NCBI RefSeq assembly: GCF_011764565.1 | Contig: NZ_AP022871.1 | Coordinates: 6,572,320-6,636,319 of the forward strand | Origin: Phytohabitans suffuscus | GTDB taxonomy: Bacteria > Actinomycetota > Actinomycetes > Mycobacteriales > Micromonosporaceae | Direction of reading: 5' to 3' | Length of the DNA stretch: 64,000 nt | Shown here: in pieces, positions 44,828-53,647 of the stretch | Position numbering within the stretch: position 1 is the first letter of the stretch | How the letters are laid out: the number at the start of each line of letters is the position of its first letter | Program-made: the position numbers and the translations under genes | Notes under the pieces: model-generated | What the model was told of the DNA's origin: nothing | What the model saw: only the letters and a program-made list of their open reading frames with translations | Databases searched by the model: none

Positions 44828-45531
44828 GTACGTCGGTGCGTTGGCTCCCATACGGCGTTGTCGTGGGCGAAGACGACGCGGGCGGGGTCGAGTTGCTGGA
44901 GGCGGTCGATCCAGGCTGGCGTGGGCGGCAGGGGTTGGGTGTGTTGGTCGCGGTGTGCCTGCCAGGCCAGCGCGTCGCGGCTGTACGCGGTTGCGGTGTC
45001 GTGGCTTTGGCCGGCGACGATGACGGTACCGTCCGGCCGGCGGACGATCAGGGATTGATGACCGGTGGTATGTCCGGGGGTCGGAGTGACCACCACGTGG
45101 GGCAGGATCTCGGTCTCGCCGTCGAGTTGTTCGTACCGCAGCCCAGGTGCGTCAATGAGTTCGGGCAGGGTGTAGTTCGGTGTGTGCTGCGCGGTTTCCA
45201 GTTCGACGCGTTGGGCGAAGATCGGCCGGTCGGGAAGAGTGGGGTTGCCGCCGCAGTGGTCGAAGTGCAGGTGGCAGTTGACCAGGAATCTGATGTCGTC
45301 GACGTGTACTCCGATATTGGCCAGGGCGGCATGCAGGCTGCGGCGGCGGGGTCGATAGTGCGCGTCAACGTCGGGATGGCTGCCCATGCCGGTATCAACT
45401 AGCAACAGCCCGGCGGGATGGTCGACGAGATAGCCCAGGCACGGCTCCACCTGTGGCGCGCCGGTTCCGGTTTCCGCCGGTGGGCGTACGAAGTAGCCGA
45501 AGTCGACTCGGCGGACTGCCAGATCTGCCAC
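44824..45531 (-). CDS. Metallo-beta-lactamase-fold hydrolase, N-acyl-homoserine-lactonase-like
   Basis: A 235-residue hydrolase with the dinuclear metal motif HLHFDHCGGN, upstream LLLVDTGMGSHPDVDAHY, and downstream TPTPGHTTGHQSLIV and VVFAHDNAVW supplying further His/Asp ligands. This pattern is that of the AttM/AiiA lactonase branch, which opens homoserine lactones, though related lactonases act on other esters. The GTG start at 45531 is followed by a complete protein. It is in operon with the membrane protein (ATGA overlap at 44824-44827). Confidence 0.8.
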   Translation of the reverse strand: MADLAVRRVDFGYFVRPPAETGTGAPQVEPCLGYLVDHPAGLLLVDTGMGSHPDVDAHYRPRRRSLHAALANIGVHVDDIRFLVNCHLHFDHCGGNPTLPDRPIFAQRVELETAQHTPNYTLPELIDAPGLRYEQLDGETEILPHVVVTPTPGHTTGHQSLIVRRPDGTVIVAGQSHDTATAYSRDALAWQAHRDQHTQPLPPTPAWIDRLQQLDPARVVFAHDNAVWEPTHRRT

Positions 45532-45638
45532 CGGTCGAGTATGCCAGCCCGCCCGGCCGCGTTCGGCGTATCATCCGCACGATGAGAGCGACCACCCCTT
45601 GATCATCAGTGTTGTGTGGACAACCGAAGATCGTGAGA

Positions 45639-45882
45639 TGGCCGCTGCGGCCATGGTAGACGCCGGGCAGGTCGCGGAGAAGCTCGCCGAACTGATGGGG
45701 CGCATGAGCGCGCATTTCGCCCGGGTGGAGCCGGTCGCGTAGGCCGGCAAGTACGTGCGTGGGCTGCTCAGTGACCTGCCGCGCAAGAACTGCTGGACGC
45801 TGGCGGAGTACGCCGGGGACGCCACCCCGGACCGGATGCAGCGGCTGTTGGAACGCGCGTCGTGGGACACCATGCAACGCTG
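45639..45882 (+). pseudogene. IS701-family transposase, N-terminal remnant
   Basis: The plus strand encodes the N-terminal region of an IS701 transposase (VAEKLAELMGRMSAHFARVE, then GLLSDLPRKNCWTLAEYAGD and ATPDRMQRLLERASWDT). An in-frame TAG at 45739-45741 interrupts it. After WDT the frame switches without a break to an integrase tail at about 45885. The catalytic part is gone. Confidence 0.75.
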
Positions 45883-45884
45883 CC

Positions 45885-46108
45885 TCGCTCACCGCGCCGG
45901 GCAGAACACCGCCAACCCGCACGTCATCGTCACCAAGGGCACCAAGGCTGGCCGGTCACCGGCATCGACGGCATACCTCAGTCACGTGCTCGACAGCTGC
46001 GGCTTCCCACCCCGAACGATCCGCAGCACCCGCCTGGTCGACCTGGTCAACACCCTCGATCCCAAGCTCGTCGCCGCCGCGCTCGGCATGGATCCGCAAG
46101 CGCCACTG
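45885..46108 (+). pseudogene. Tyrosine recombinase/integrase-like C-terminal remnant
   Basis: Directly continuing the IS701 remnant, the frame encodes NPHVIVTKGTKAGRSPASTA, YLSHVLDSCGFPPRTIRSTR and LVDLVNTLDPKLVAAALGMD. This resembles the end of phage-integrase-like proteins with the RSTRLxDLV pattern around the C-terminal Arg. It is cut off at about 46108 by the IS21 fragment on the other strand. Confidence 0.55.
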
Positions 46109-46700
46109 AGTCAGGGCTCGTCGAGCCAGCCTCCAGCGCGACGGCCATGCCGGCCAGCACCGCTGGGGCGGGTATCCGCCGGTGCAGCAGTGCCTTTCGC
46201 GTCGCCGTGCGCGGCGCGGGCAGCGGCCCAGAACGCATCATGCGTGGCGGTGAAGCTGCCGTCGGTGCGGGCCTGCGCCAACGCGGTCGACCCGGCCAAC
46301 GCGTCCGGCTTGCAAAGCAGGATCTCCAGGTAGTGATCCAGGTTGTCGCGGTAGTGGTAGCGGCGGGTCAGCCGCGGGTGGCGGGCCACGACCTGGTTGC
46401 GGTCGAACACGACGAGCTCGTTGGCCCGCAGGCTGACCCGCACCTGCCCGCCGATGAACCGGGCCGGAACCGAGTAGTAGCACTGGCGTACCACGATCCT
46501 CGAGTCCCGCCGGACGGTCGGAGTCAGTGTGATCCCGCAGTCGAAGTCGTCCGCTGGTAGCGGCGCCAACAGTTCGGCCTCGACGGCGAAGTCGAACCCG
46601 ATGCTGGTGTTGTTGCCGTGCACGTGCCGGCCGTCCTCCGCTTGATCGATGGCGGCGAGCTTCTCGTTGAGCTCCGCCAGGGACTCCACCTCCGACACAC
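46105..46700 (-). pseudogene. istA: IS21-family IstA, C-terminal fragment in inverse orientation
   Basis: The minus strand encodes the post-catalytic half of an IS21 transposase (VESLAELNEKLAAIDQAEDG, SRIVVRQCYYSVPARFIGGQ, VVFDRNQVVARHPRLTRRYH). A single-base shift near 46195 moves the last part (ALLHRRIPAPAVLAGMAVAL) to another frame. The catalytic half is missing; at about 46695 it meets, head to head, the second IstA on the plus strand. Confidence 0.75.
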
Positions 46701-47857
46701 CGGAGCCGGGCATGTGGTGCCAGTTCGACTGGGGCGACGGGCCGCGGGTGGACGGCCGGCGGACCTGGCTGTGGTGCGCGTGGCTGGCCTGGCCACGGTT
46801 CCGGGTGGTGATTCCGGTGCTGGACAAGACATTGCCGACGGTGGCGTCCTGTTTGGACAGTACGTTTTGAGTGGTCGGCGGGGTGCCCACGTATGTGCTG
46901 ACCGACAACGAGAAGACCGTCACGGTCGAGCACGTCGCGCGGATCCCGGTCCGCAACGCGGAACTGGCCACGATCGGCCGGTTCTACGGCACGACGGTGC
47001 GCACCTGTGTGCCGGCCGACCCGGCCAGCAAGGGCGGGTCGGAGTCCACCGTCCGCATCGCCAAACGGGACCTGGTCCCGACGCTGATCAACCTGCGCGA
47101 GTCCTACCAGCACTTCACCGAGCTCGAGCGGGCCTGCGCCGAGTTCAGTAGCGAGGTCAACGCCCGGGTCCACCGCGACACCCGGCAGCGGCCCGTCGAC
47201 CGGCTCGTCGCGGAACGGGCCCGGCTGCACCTACTGCCCGAGCAGCCGTTCACCGCCTGTTTCGGTGAGACCCGCCGGGTCGGGCGGGACTCCACCGTGT
47301 CGGTCGGGTCGGTGCGCTACTCAGTGCCGCACCAGTTCGTCGAGGCCAAGGTCTGGGTCCGGTTCCACGGCGACGACCTCGTCGTCACCGGCCTGCGCGA
47401 CGGCGCCGCGGTCGAGATCGCCCGGCACCGCCGCTCCACCCCGGGCAACCCGGTCATCCGCGACGAGCACTACCCGCCCTCTGCCCGCGGCGAGCGCACC
47501 CCGAAAGCGACCAACCCGGCCGAGGCGGAGTTCCTGGCCATCGGCCCGGGCGCCGCCGCCTGGCTGACCGAGGCCGCCGCCGTCGGCGCGCACCGCATCC
47601 GGGTCAAGATGGCCGACGCCGTCGTGCTGGCCAAACTCCACGGCAGCACAGCGGTCGACCGGGCACTGGGCACCGCAGCGGTCGCCGGCCGGTTCGGCGA
47701 AGGCGACCTCCTGGCCATCCTCACCCACCACAGCGACACCGACGCCGGCGAGCGCACCCACCCAGGCGAGGCGCACAGCCTGCAACCCGGCACCGCCACC
47801 TGGTCCCGCTTCGGCCTCACCGACCACCCCGACAACAACGGAAGGCATCCCCGATGA
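46690..47857 (+). pseudogene. istA: IS21-family IstA transposase, N-terminally truncated with internal stop
   Basis: Encodes the DDE core: first Asp in WCQFDWGDGP, second in VLTDNEKTVTVEH, Glu in ASKGGSESTVRIAKR, then the beta-barrel C-terminus (VSVGSVRYSVPHQFVEAKVW). The N-terminal helix-turn-helix is missing at the junction with the inverted IstA fragment. A TGA at 46868-46870 stands where family members have Arg (CGA), which would stop translation just before the second Asp. The 3' end overlaps istB by four bases as in intact IS21 elements. Confidence 0.8.
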
Positions 47858-48669
47858 GTCACACCCTCACCCCACGGCCCGGCAGCGGCGCCTCGGCCGT
47901 CGCCGCGGTCACCGGCGCCGCGTTCGACGACGCGATCACGCTCACCAGACGGCTCAAGCTGCCGCACCTGCGCAAGGCCATGGCCGAGGTCATCCCGACC
48001 GCGAAAGCGCAACGCTGGGACCCGCCGAACTCGTCCGGGTCCTGCTCGCCGAGGAAGCCGCCGGTCGGGACGCGGCGAACCTGCGCACCCGCCGGCAACG
48101 CGCCACCTTCCCCACCGGCAAAACCTTCCACGTCTGGAACGAAGAAGCCTCCAGCATCCCGATCCCGACCCAGACCGCTCTGCGCAGCCTGGAATGGATC
48201 GCCCGCCGCGAGAACCTCTGCGTCTGCGGGCCGTCCGGCACCGGCAAGAGCCACTTCACCGAAGCATTGGGTCAGGCCGCCGTCGACGCCGGCATGACGG
48301 TGGCCTGGTTCACCATCGAAGACCTCGGCACCATCGTGCGCCGCCGCCGCGTCGACGACTCGGTCACCAAGGCCATGCAACGCCTCACCCGCACCGATTT
48401 GATCATCGTCGACGACATCGGCCTGCCGCCCGTCTCCACCGACGCCGCCGAAGGCTTCTACCGCCTCATCGACGCCGCCTACGAACGACGCAGCCTCGCC
48501 GTCAGCTCCAACCTCCACCCCGCCGGCTTCAACGAGATCATGCCCAAGACCCTCGCCACCGCGACCCGTCGACCGGCTCCTGCACCACGCCCACATCGTC
48601 GTCACCCAGGGCGACAGCCACCGCCTCTCCGAGGCCACCACCCGGCGCGGAGTCGTCGCCCTCACCTGA
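47854..48669 (+). pseudogene. istB: IS21-family helper ATPase IstB, two compensating frameshifts
   Basis: AAA+ ATPase that assists IstA. The start (LTRRLKLPHLRKAMAEVIPT) is in one frame; the ATPase core (LCVCGPSGTGKSHFTEALGQ, LIIVDDIGLPPVSTDAAEGF) is in a second; the end (VDRLLHHAHIVVTQGDSHRL) is in a third. Changes at the CCC runs 48021-48023 (one C too few) and 48565-48567 (one C too many) account for both breaks. Otherwise the protein is full length. Confidence 0.75.
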
Positions 48670-48690
48670 CCACCACGAGCAACCACCTCG

Positions 48691-48730
48691 TGGGGAGAAA
48701 CCCTGTCCGCTGGGGAGAAATCATGTCCGC
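48691..48730 (+). repeat. Two 20-bp tandem repeats at the IS21 right end
   Basis: TGGGGAGAAACCCTGTCCGC (48691-48710) is followed directly by a copy with two changes (48711-48730). Repeated transposase-binding sites at the termini are typical of IS21 elements. The matching left end has been lost. Confidence 0.7.
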
Positions 48731-48939
48731 CAGCGGGGACCATGATCTTCCGCCGTTGGCGATTTCAAACTGTCCGTTGACATTGGACGCCCACCTCCAG
48801 ATCACAGTACGAACCCAGGGTGGGACAACATGTCACCGCGAGGCAAGGCGACAGAAGCCTATTAGACATATGCACTATGCTCAATCCATGTAAATTTGTT
48901 CAAATCTATTCTGTTCTTGTCGAAGGGTAGGGTGCTCGG

Positions 48940-49540
48940 ATGAGGAAATCGTTACTGTTCGGACTGGTGACTGCATGCACTTTTGTGCTATTGGCCCCAG
49001 TCGGCCCAGTGTTCGCGGAAGCAAACTCGAGCACAGTAACTCCTGTCGTCGAGGCTCCGAGCCTTCAGGCCAGTTACACCACTGCCACGGAGGTGCATTC
49101 AGGGAACTGGTTTGGCCGCTGCTATGCGGGGAGGTGGGTCCTCTCAATAAATCTGTACAGGGGACACTGGGGGACAGTGTCGGGCTGCCACATGAGGCTG
49201 TCGTCGACTACATTTCGGGGCAGATCGGCGATCTCGGGAGCCCGAACTACGCGACTGGCAACATCCTCATACGACAGTTCAACTGGGAGTACGCTACGCG
49301 CAATCCGTACCCCCGTTTGATGGTGGGTACATAGCCGATTCCGACAGATATGGCAACATTCAAGTGCCTCTCTACGCAGGCCGTCTCGGCAGCGGCTCCA
49401 CGCTGTTCGCTGGGTGGTGGAGGAACCCCCTCAACCAGCTACTGGTGGGACACCAGCTCGTCACTCTCCGCGCTGGCCCTGATCCCAACGTGACGTGTAG
49501 CATCCTTTTCCCCTGGGGCTACCAGGGATACTTGCCCTAA
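48940..49540 (+). pseudogene. Secreted protein of unknown family, two single-base frameshifts
   Basis: The ATG at 48940 opens a signal peptide (MRKSLLFGLVTACTFVLLAP, cleavage after VFA). Three frames must be joined. The first runs to the G run 49169-49173; the second then gives VGLPHEAVVDYISGQIGDLG and NILIRQFNWEYATRNPYP; after the C run 49310-49314 the third gives YGNIQVPLYAGRLGSGSTLF, PLNQLLVGHQLVTLRAGPDP and a TAA stop at 49538. Adding one G and one C yields a coherent 200-residue extracellular protein. I do not recognise the family. The AT-rich upstream region (48850-48930) differs from its surroundings, suggesting transfer. Confidence 0.6.
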
Positions 49541-49542
49541 CC

Positions 49543-49822
49543 TCAGGGTCGAGTAGTTAAGGGTTTCGTGCCACTGTCAAGAGCCAAGATAGCCTTGTCG
49601 GAACAACGGAGGTCCGGTAAGGCGGGTGTCGACCAAGATCACCTGCCGTGAGGGCCTCCGTTGCCGCGCCAGTCTGCCATCCGTACCGCGATGGCGACCA
49701 TCACCAATTAGATGGCATCTAATCTAAAATTGGCAGATAATGTCCGTATTTGTCGAGGTAGTGCGCCACGTCCATGTTGATTCTCCGGCCATCCGCCGGG
49801 ACATGTTGTCGATCATTGCTTA
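49543..49822. other. Non-coding stretch with no recognisable gene
   Basis: No frame reads as convincing protein. The stretch is AT-richer than average around 49700-49760 (TAGATGGCATCTAATC and similar) and lies next to an IS5 transposase remnant, so it is probably degraded insertion-sequence DNA. Confidence 0.4.
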
Positions 49823-49940
49823 GAAAATCATCGTCCGGGACCGGGCCGGGTCGGTCTCGTAGTCGCGAGCCAACCGGCGATGAAGCCCTTGCCACGGCTG
49901 CGCACGTCTTCGGACGCGTGATTGGTACGTTGCCCGAGCG
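49823..49940 (-). pseudogene. IS5-family transposase, C-terminal remnant
   Basis: The minus strand encodes RRRAQPWQGLHRRLARDYET and then DPARSRTMIF before a stop at 49823. RLARDYETDPARS is the signature near the end of IS5-group transposases. The catalytic part is absent. Confidence 0.55.
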
Positions 49941-49969
49941 CTGGCAATTAACGCAGAGATGAGTGTCCT

Positions 49970-50281
49970 GTGGCTTGGATGAGCGCCGAAGCGGTTCGAG
50001 TCACGGGCTCGAGTCTCCTGCGGGCAGTCACGCATCACGACCTAGTGCCGGAGTTTGAGGCACCCCTTCGTTTAGGATGGACGCTCGTTGATGGCGCAAT
50101 TCTTCTAACTGCTCGGTGCCAAAGCTATTTTGGTGAGCGGTCGAGTTTTCCTGGCGTAATGGACTATGAGATAGCCGTGAACGGCCGAAGAATTCCGGCT
50201 CTTCGAACTTGGTGGGGGTTTGAGCGCTGGACGGGGCTCCACTGTGGACCCTGCCTGATAGATGCCCGCAGCCTCTGGTAG
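49970..50281 (+). CDS. Doubtful short hypothetical protein
   Basis: A 103-codon frame with some protein-like character (APLRLGWTLVDGAILLTARC, GVMDYEIAVNGRRIPALRTW) and a GTG start, but no clear SD and no recognised domain. It lies between the IS5 remnant and the cobalamin riboswitch. It may be a fragment of a lost gene. Confidence 0.3.
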   Translation: MAWMSAEAVRVTGSSLLRAVTHHDLVPEFEAPLRLGWTLVDGAILLTARCQSYFGERSSFPGVMDYEIAVNGRRIPALRTWWGFERWTGLHCGPCLIDARSLW

Positions 50282-50375
50282 ATCATGTTGTTGTCGGACA
50301 AGATGATCACAACAGAACGGGTTGGTCCAGGCGGCCCGCGATTTTCCGACTGGCATCGTCGTAGCGGCCAAGATT

Positions 50376-50550
50376 TGTGAGGTGCCCCCGCCAGGGCGGG
50401 GAGAATTGGGAAGCCGGTGTGAATCCGGCACGGGCCCGCCGCAGTAACCGGGGAGCAACTATCCACGCGCGAACGCGTAGCCACTGACCCGACCGGGTTG
50501 GGAAGGCGTGTAGGTCAGGCGTCGATCCGGAAGTCCGAAGACCGGCCTCC
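50376..50550 (+). ncRNA. Cobalamin (B12) riboswitch
   Basis: The conserved core is visible in order: GAATTGGGAAGCCGGTGTGA ATCCGGCACGGGCCCGCCGC (50403-50442) followed by AGTAACCGGGGAGC, a variable hairpin, TTGGGAAGG, and the B12 box AAGTCCGAAGACCGGCC at 50531-50547. It sits 52 bases before bluB. Cobalamin binding should reduce expression of the downstream gene, a sensible feedback for an enzyme that makes the lower ligand of B12. Confidence 0.9.
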
Positions 50551-50601
50551 TTTGGATCGACCGCCGTCACCCGGCGGTCGGGATGCAGCGGGAGCCTGCC
50601 C

Positions 50602-51235
50602 TTGAACAGCGAGATCTACTTCGTGATCTACCGCCGTCGGGACGTGCGGGCCGAGTTCACCGGCGCCCCCGTTCCGGAAGAGACACTATGGCGAATCTTG
50701 GCTGCGGCGCATGCTGCGCCCAGCGTGGGGCTGACCCAGCCGTGGGATTTCATCCTCATCCGCGACCAAGCCATTCGTGACGCGTTCGTTTCGCACGTAC
50801 AGCATGAACGGGCCGTGTTCGCCGACACTCTGGACGGCACGGACGCGGAACGGTTCGGTCGGATCAAGATCGACGGAGTACGCGAGTCGAGCCTGTCAAT
50901 CGTGGTCACCTACGACTCGCAGCGCGGCGCTCTGGCAGTGCTGGGTCGGCTGCGATCGCCGACGCCGTTCTGTACTCGGTGTGTCTGGCCATCCAGAACC
51001 TGTGGCTGGCCGCCACTGCCGAAGGTCTCGGCTTGGGCTGGGTGTCCTTCCATCGCGAACCGTTCCTTCGCCACTTGCTGGGAATCCCAGAGCACGTCCG
51101 GCCAGTGGCGTGGCTGTGTCTGGGCCGATCCATCACCTGCACACTACGCCAGACCTGGAACGCCGCGGCTGGCGCACTCGTCAACCCCTCGACGCGATCG
51201 TTCACCAGGATCGGTGGTCAGCGAGCGACGCATGA
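50602..51235 (+). pseudogene. bluB: 5,6-Dimethylbenzimidazole synthase BluB, two single-base frameshifts
   Basis: Nitroreductase-fold enzyme that converts reduced FMN to dimethylbenzimidazole for B12. The N-terminal half is intact (YFVIYRRRDVRAEFTGAPVP, LAAAHAAPSVGLTQPWDFIL, IKIDGVRESSLSIVVTYD). The frame slips near 50945 (continuing YSVCLAIQNLWLAATAEGLG, LGWVSFHREPFLRHLLGIPE) and again near 51125, where GGCCG should be GGCCCG (continuing TPDLERRGWRTRQPLDAIVH), ending at 51235. With both repaired, the length and all motifs are normal, so sequencing error is likely. The start is a TTG at 50602 with GGGAG upstream. Confidence 0.85.
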
Positions 51236-51397
51236 GCGACTGCATAAGCCGTGAACTATTGGTCCGGTAAGGGCGTCGCCGCTGTGAGTGATTGCCTGAT
51301 AGCGGCGGCGACCCTCATGACGTCTGGGCCGCGCGTCGCTGTTCCGCAGCAGCACTTCGGCCGGCACCGAACGATTGGTGATCTAGCGTCCCATGCC

Positions 51398-52128
51398 ATG
51401 TCGACCACGCACATTGACTACCTGGAAGTTTCGCCAAAGATCCTCTACTTCGGCACTCCAGTCGCGCTACTGACGAGTGTCAACCCGGATGGATCGACGA
51501 ACGCTGCAGCAATGTCCAGCGCATGGGCATTGGGCTGGAATCTCATGCTGGGCGTGGGGGCTGACGGCGCCACCGCCCGCAATCTTGCCGCCCACCCTGA
51601 AGTCGTCGTCAACCTGCCCGGACCGGACCTGATGCGTTCGACCGATGAACTCGGTTACCTGACCGCCATGAACCCGGTCCCCGCCAGCAAGGGGGCTGAT
51701 GCGCGCCACGACCCCGACAAGCTCTCCACGGTTGGTCTGGCCACGCTACCGTCCGTCAGCGTCAAGCCGCCCCGCATCCACGGCTGTCTGCTACAGCTCG
51801 AAGGTGTCGTACACAGCATGCGCCCGTCGGTCCAGCCGAGGACGAACTGCTCGCTATCGAGATACGGGTCCTCACAATGCACGCCGCGGCCGACATCGTG
51901 GTGCCCGGAAAAGACCACATCAACCCCGCCGTGTGGAAACCTCTTATCTACAACTTCCGCCACTACTACACCCTCGGCAAAGAGCTGGGCTACAGCCGCC
52001 GCTCAGAGACCACTCCTGATCCACTCGATCCACTCCGCGAAAATGCCGGAGCGGACAACATCGACAACGTGAGCCACGCCAACGGCGATGCGGATCCTGC
52101 CCGTCGAGGACGACGTTCCGCTCGCTGA
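51398..52128 (+). pseudogene. Flavin-reductase-like flavoprotein, one frameshift
   Basis: Flavoprotein of the flavin-reductase-like (DIM6/NTAB) family: PVALLTSVNPDGSTNAAAMS, GADGATARNLAAHPEVVVNL, then HGCLLQLEGVVHSMRP. At the CCC 51823-51825 one C is missing; the continuation (AEDELLAIEIRVLTMHAAAD, HINPAVWKPLIYNFRHYYTL) ends at 52128. The ATG at 51398 matches the family start. The 3' end overlaps the response-regulator gene. The partner or substrate is unknown; proximity to bluB, which uses reduced flavin, is suggestive only. Confidence 0.7.
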
Positions 52129-52737
52129 GACGTTGCGCGGCGGCTTGGTCGACGCGGGCTATGCGGTGGATGTGATGCGCGACGGTGTGGTCGGGTTGTG
52201 GGCGGCGGGTGAGCATCCGTATGACGTGATCATGCTGCCCGGCGCGAGCGGGTACGAGGTGTGCCCTGCTGCGCGAGCAGGGGTCGATACGCCGGTGCTG
52301 ATGCTGACGGCGAAGGACGGGGAGTACGATGCACTCGATCTGGGCGCCGATGACTACCTGACCAAACCGTTCTCGTTTGTCGTCCTGCTGGCGCGGTTGC
52401 GGGCACTGGCGCGTCGCGGTGCTCCTGATCGACCGCCCGTGCTCATCGCTGGTGACCTTATCGTCGACCCTGCCCGCCATCGGGTGACCCGGGGCAGGCG
52501 GTCAAGCTGACGCCCCGCGAGTTCACCCTGCTGGAGTTTCTCGTGCGTCACCGTGGCACCGTTGCCCCTCGGGCTGAGATCGTTGCTGCGGTCTGGGACG
52601 TGAATGTGGGGAGCGATTCCAACCTCCTTGAGGTGTACGTTGGCTATCTGCGCCGCAAGGTCGATGAGCCGTTCGGACGCAACGCCATCCAGACCGTTCG
52701 CGGTCACGGCTACCGTTTCGCCGCCGACGGCGGCTGA
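52088..52737 (+). pseudogene. OmpR/PhoB-family response regulator, phosphoacceptor region deleted, frameshifted
   Basis: Receiver domain starts MRILPVEDDVPLAETLRGGL with the acidic pair intact. The conserved LDxMLPG segment reads YDVIMLPGASGYEV: four residues containing the phosphoacceptor Asp are missing compared with the family pattern YDVIxLDxMLPG. The rest (TPVLMLTAKDGEYDALDLGA, LTKPFSFVVLLARL) is normal. At the G run 52491-52494 a missing base shifts the DNA-binding winged helix (LTPREFTLLEFLVRHRGTVA, EVYVGYLRRKVDEPFGRNAI) into another frame, ending at 52737. No sensor kinase follows. It may be a dead gene or an Asp-less atypical regulator. Confidence 0.75.
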
Positions 52738-52884
52738 GCTCAGCCGCCAGAAGCAGTGAACAGCGTCGGTGGTGCACTAGGGCTTCTTCAGGTACTTCGG
52801 AGGAAAGCGAGGCGGCAGCGGTCGTACGGAGGCAGCGGTCGTCGATGTGCTCTCTGCCTTGCCGTGCTACCGCGTAGCAGGGGT

Positions 52885-53647
52885 ATGCAGTCGACAATCA
52901 CGCCGGCCCTCGGTATCTGGTCGTCCTGGTCCTTTTGGTCGCGGTTGCCGCCGCTGTCGCGGTCACCGCTCGGCTCAACGTGGGGGCGGCAGCTGCGGTC
53001 GCCAGCCTTCGGGCCGCTGTCCAACTGGCCGCGGTATCGGCGGTGATTGTCGTCGTTCTGCGGTCGTGGGGGTTGACCGCGGCGTTTGTCGCCGTGATGC
53101 TTGTCATCGCATCGGTGACCTCGGCTCGGCGTATCGGCGGGCGGGCGGTGCTGGCTTGTGTCGCGGTGACGGCCGGTGCGATGCCGGTGCTGGCCCTTCT
53201 GATGGTGTCCGGCGCCGTCCCACTCAAGCCGATCGCGGTGGTTCCGATCGCCGGAATTTTCGTTGGCGGCGCGATGACCGCGACGACCTTGGCTGGACGT
53301 AGGACGATGGACATCCTCCGCACGCGTCGGCGAGATCGAGGTGGCGATGGCGGTTGGGTTCACCGACCGTGAGGCGGTGTTGCTGATTGCCGGCAGGCGG
53401 CGGCCGAAGCGTTGCTGCCCGCCCTCGACCAGACGCGGACGGTCGGCCTGGTGACGTTGCCTGGCGCGTTCGTCGGTGTTCTGCTCGGCGGTGCGTCACC
53501 CGTCGAGGCGGGCGTGGCGCAGTTGCTGGTTTGGTGGGTCTGCTGGCGGTCGAGGCTCTGGCGGTCGTCGTGGTCGTCGAGCTGATCGCGCGTCACCTCG
53601 TCCGGTGGCCGTCCCACTATCCAGCCCAGGCCAGCGCGAGCGGTTAG
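52885..53647 (+). pseudogene. UPF0014 (FetB/YbbM-like) permease, several frameshifts
   Basis: The middle frame encodes VASLRAAVQLAAVSAVIVVV, AVMLVIASVTSARRIGGRAV and VVPIAGIFVGGAMTATTLAG, the UPF0014 membrane protein pattern. Before about 52912, after about 53335 (continuing AMAVGFTDREAVLLIAGR, then VGLVTLPGAFVGVLLGGASP) and near 53525 the protein moves between frames, ending at 53647. FetB in E. coli is part of an iron exporter with an ATPase; no fetA is seen here. Location next to efeUOB fits iron homeostasis. Confidence 0.6.
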
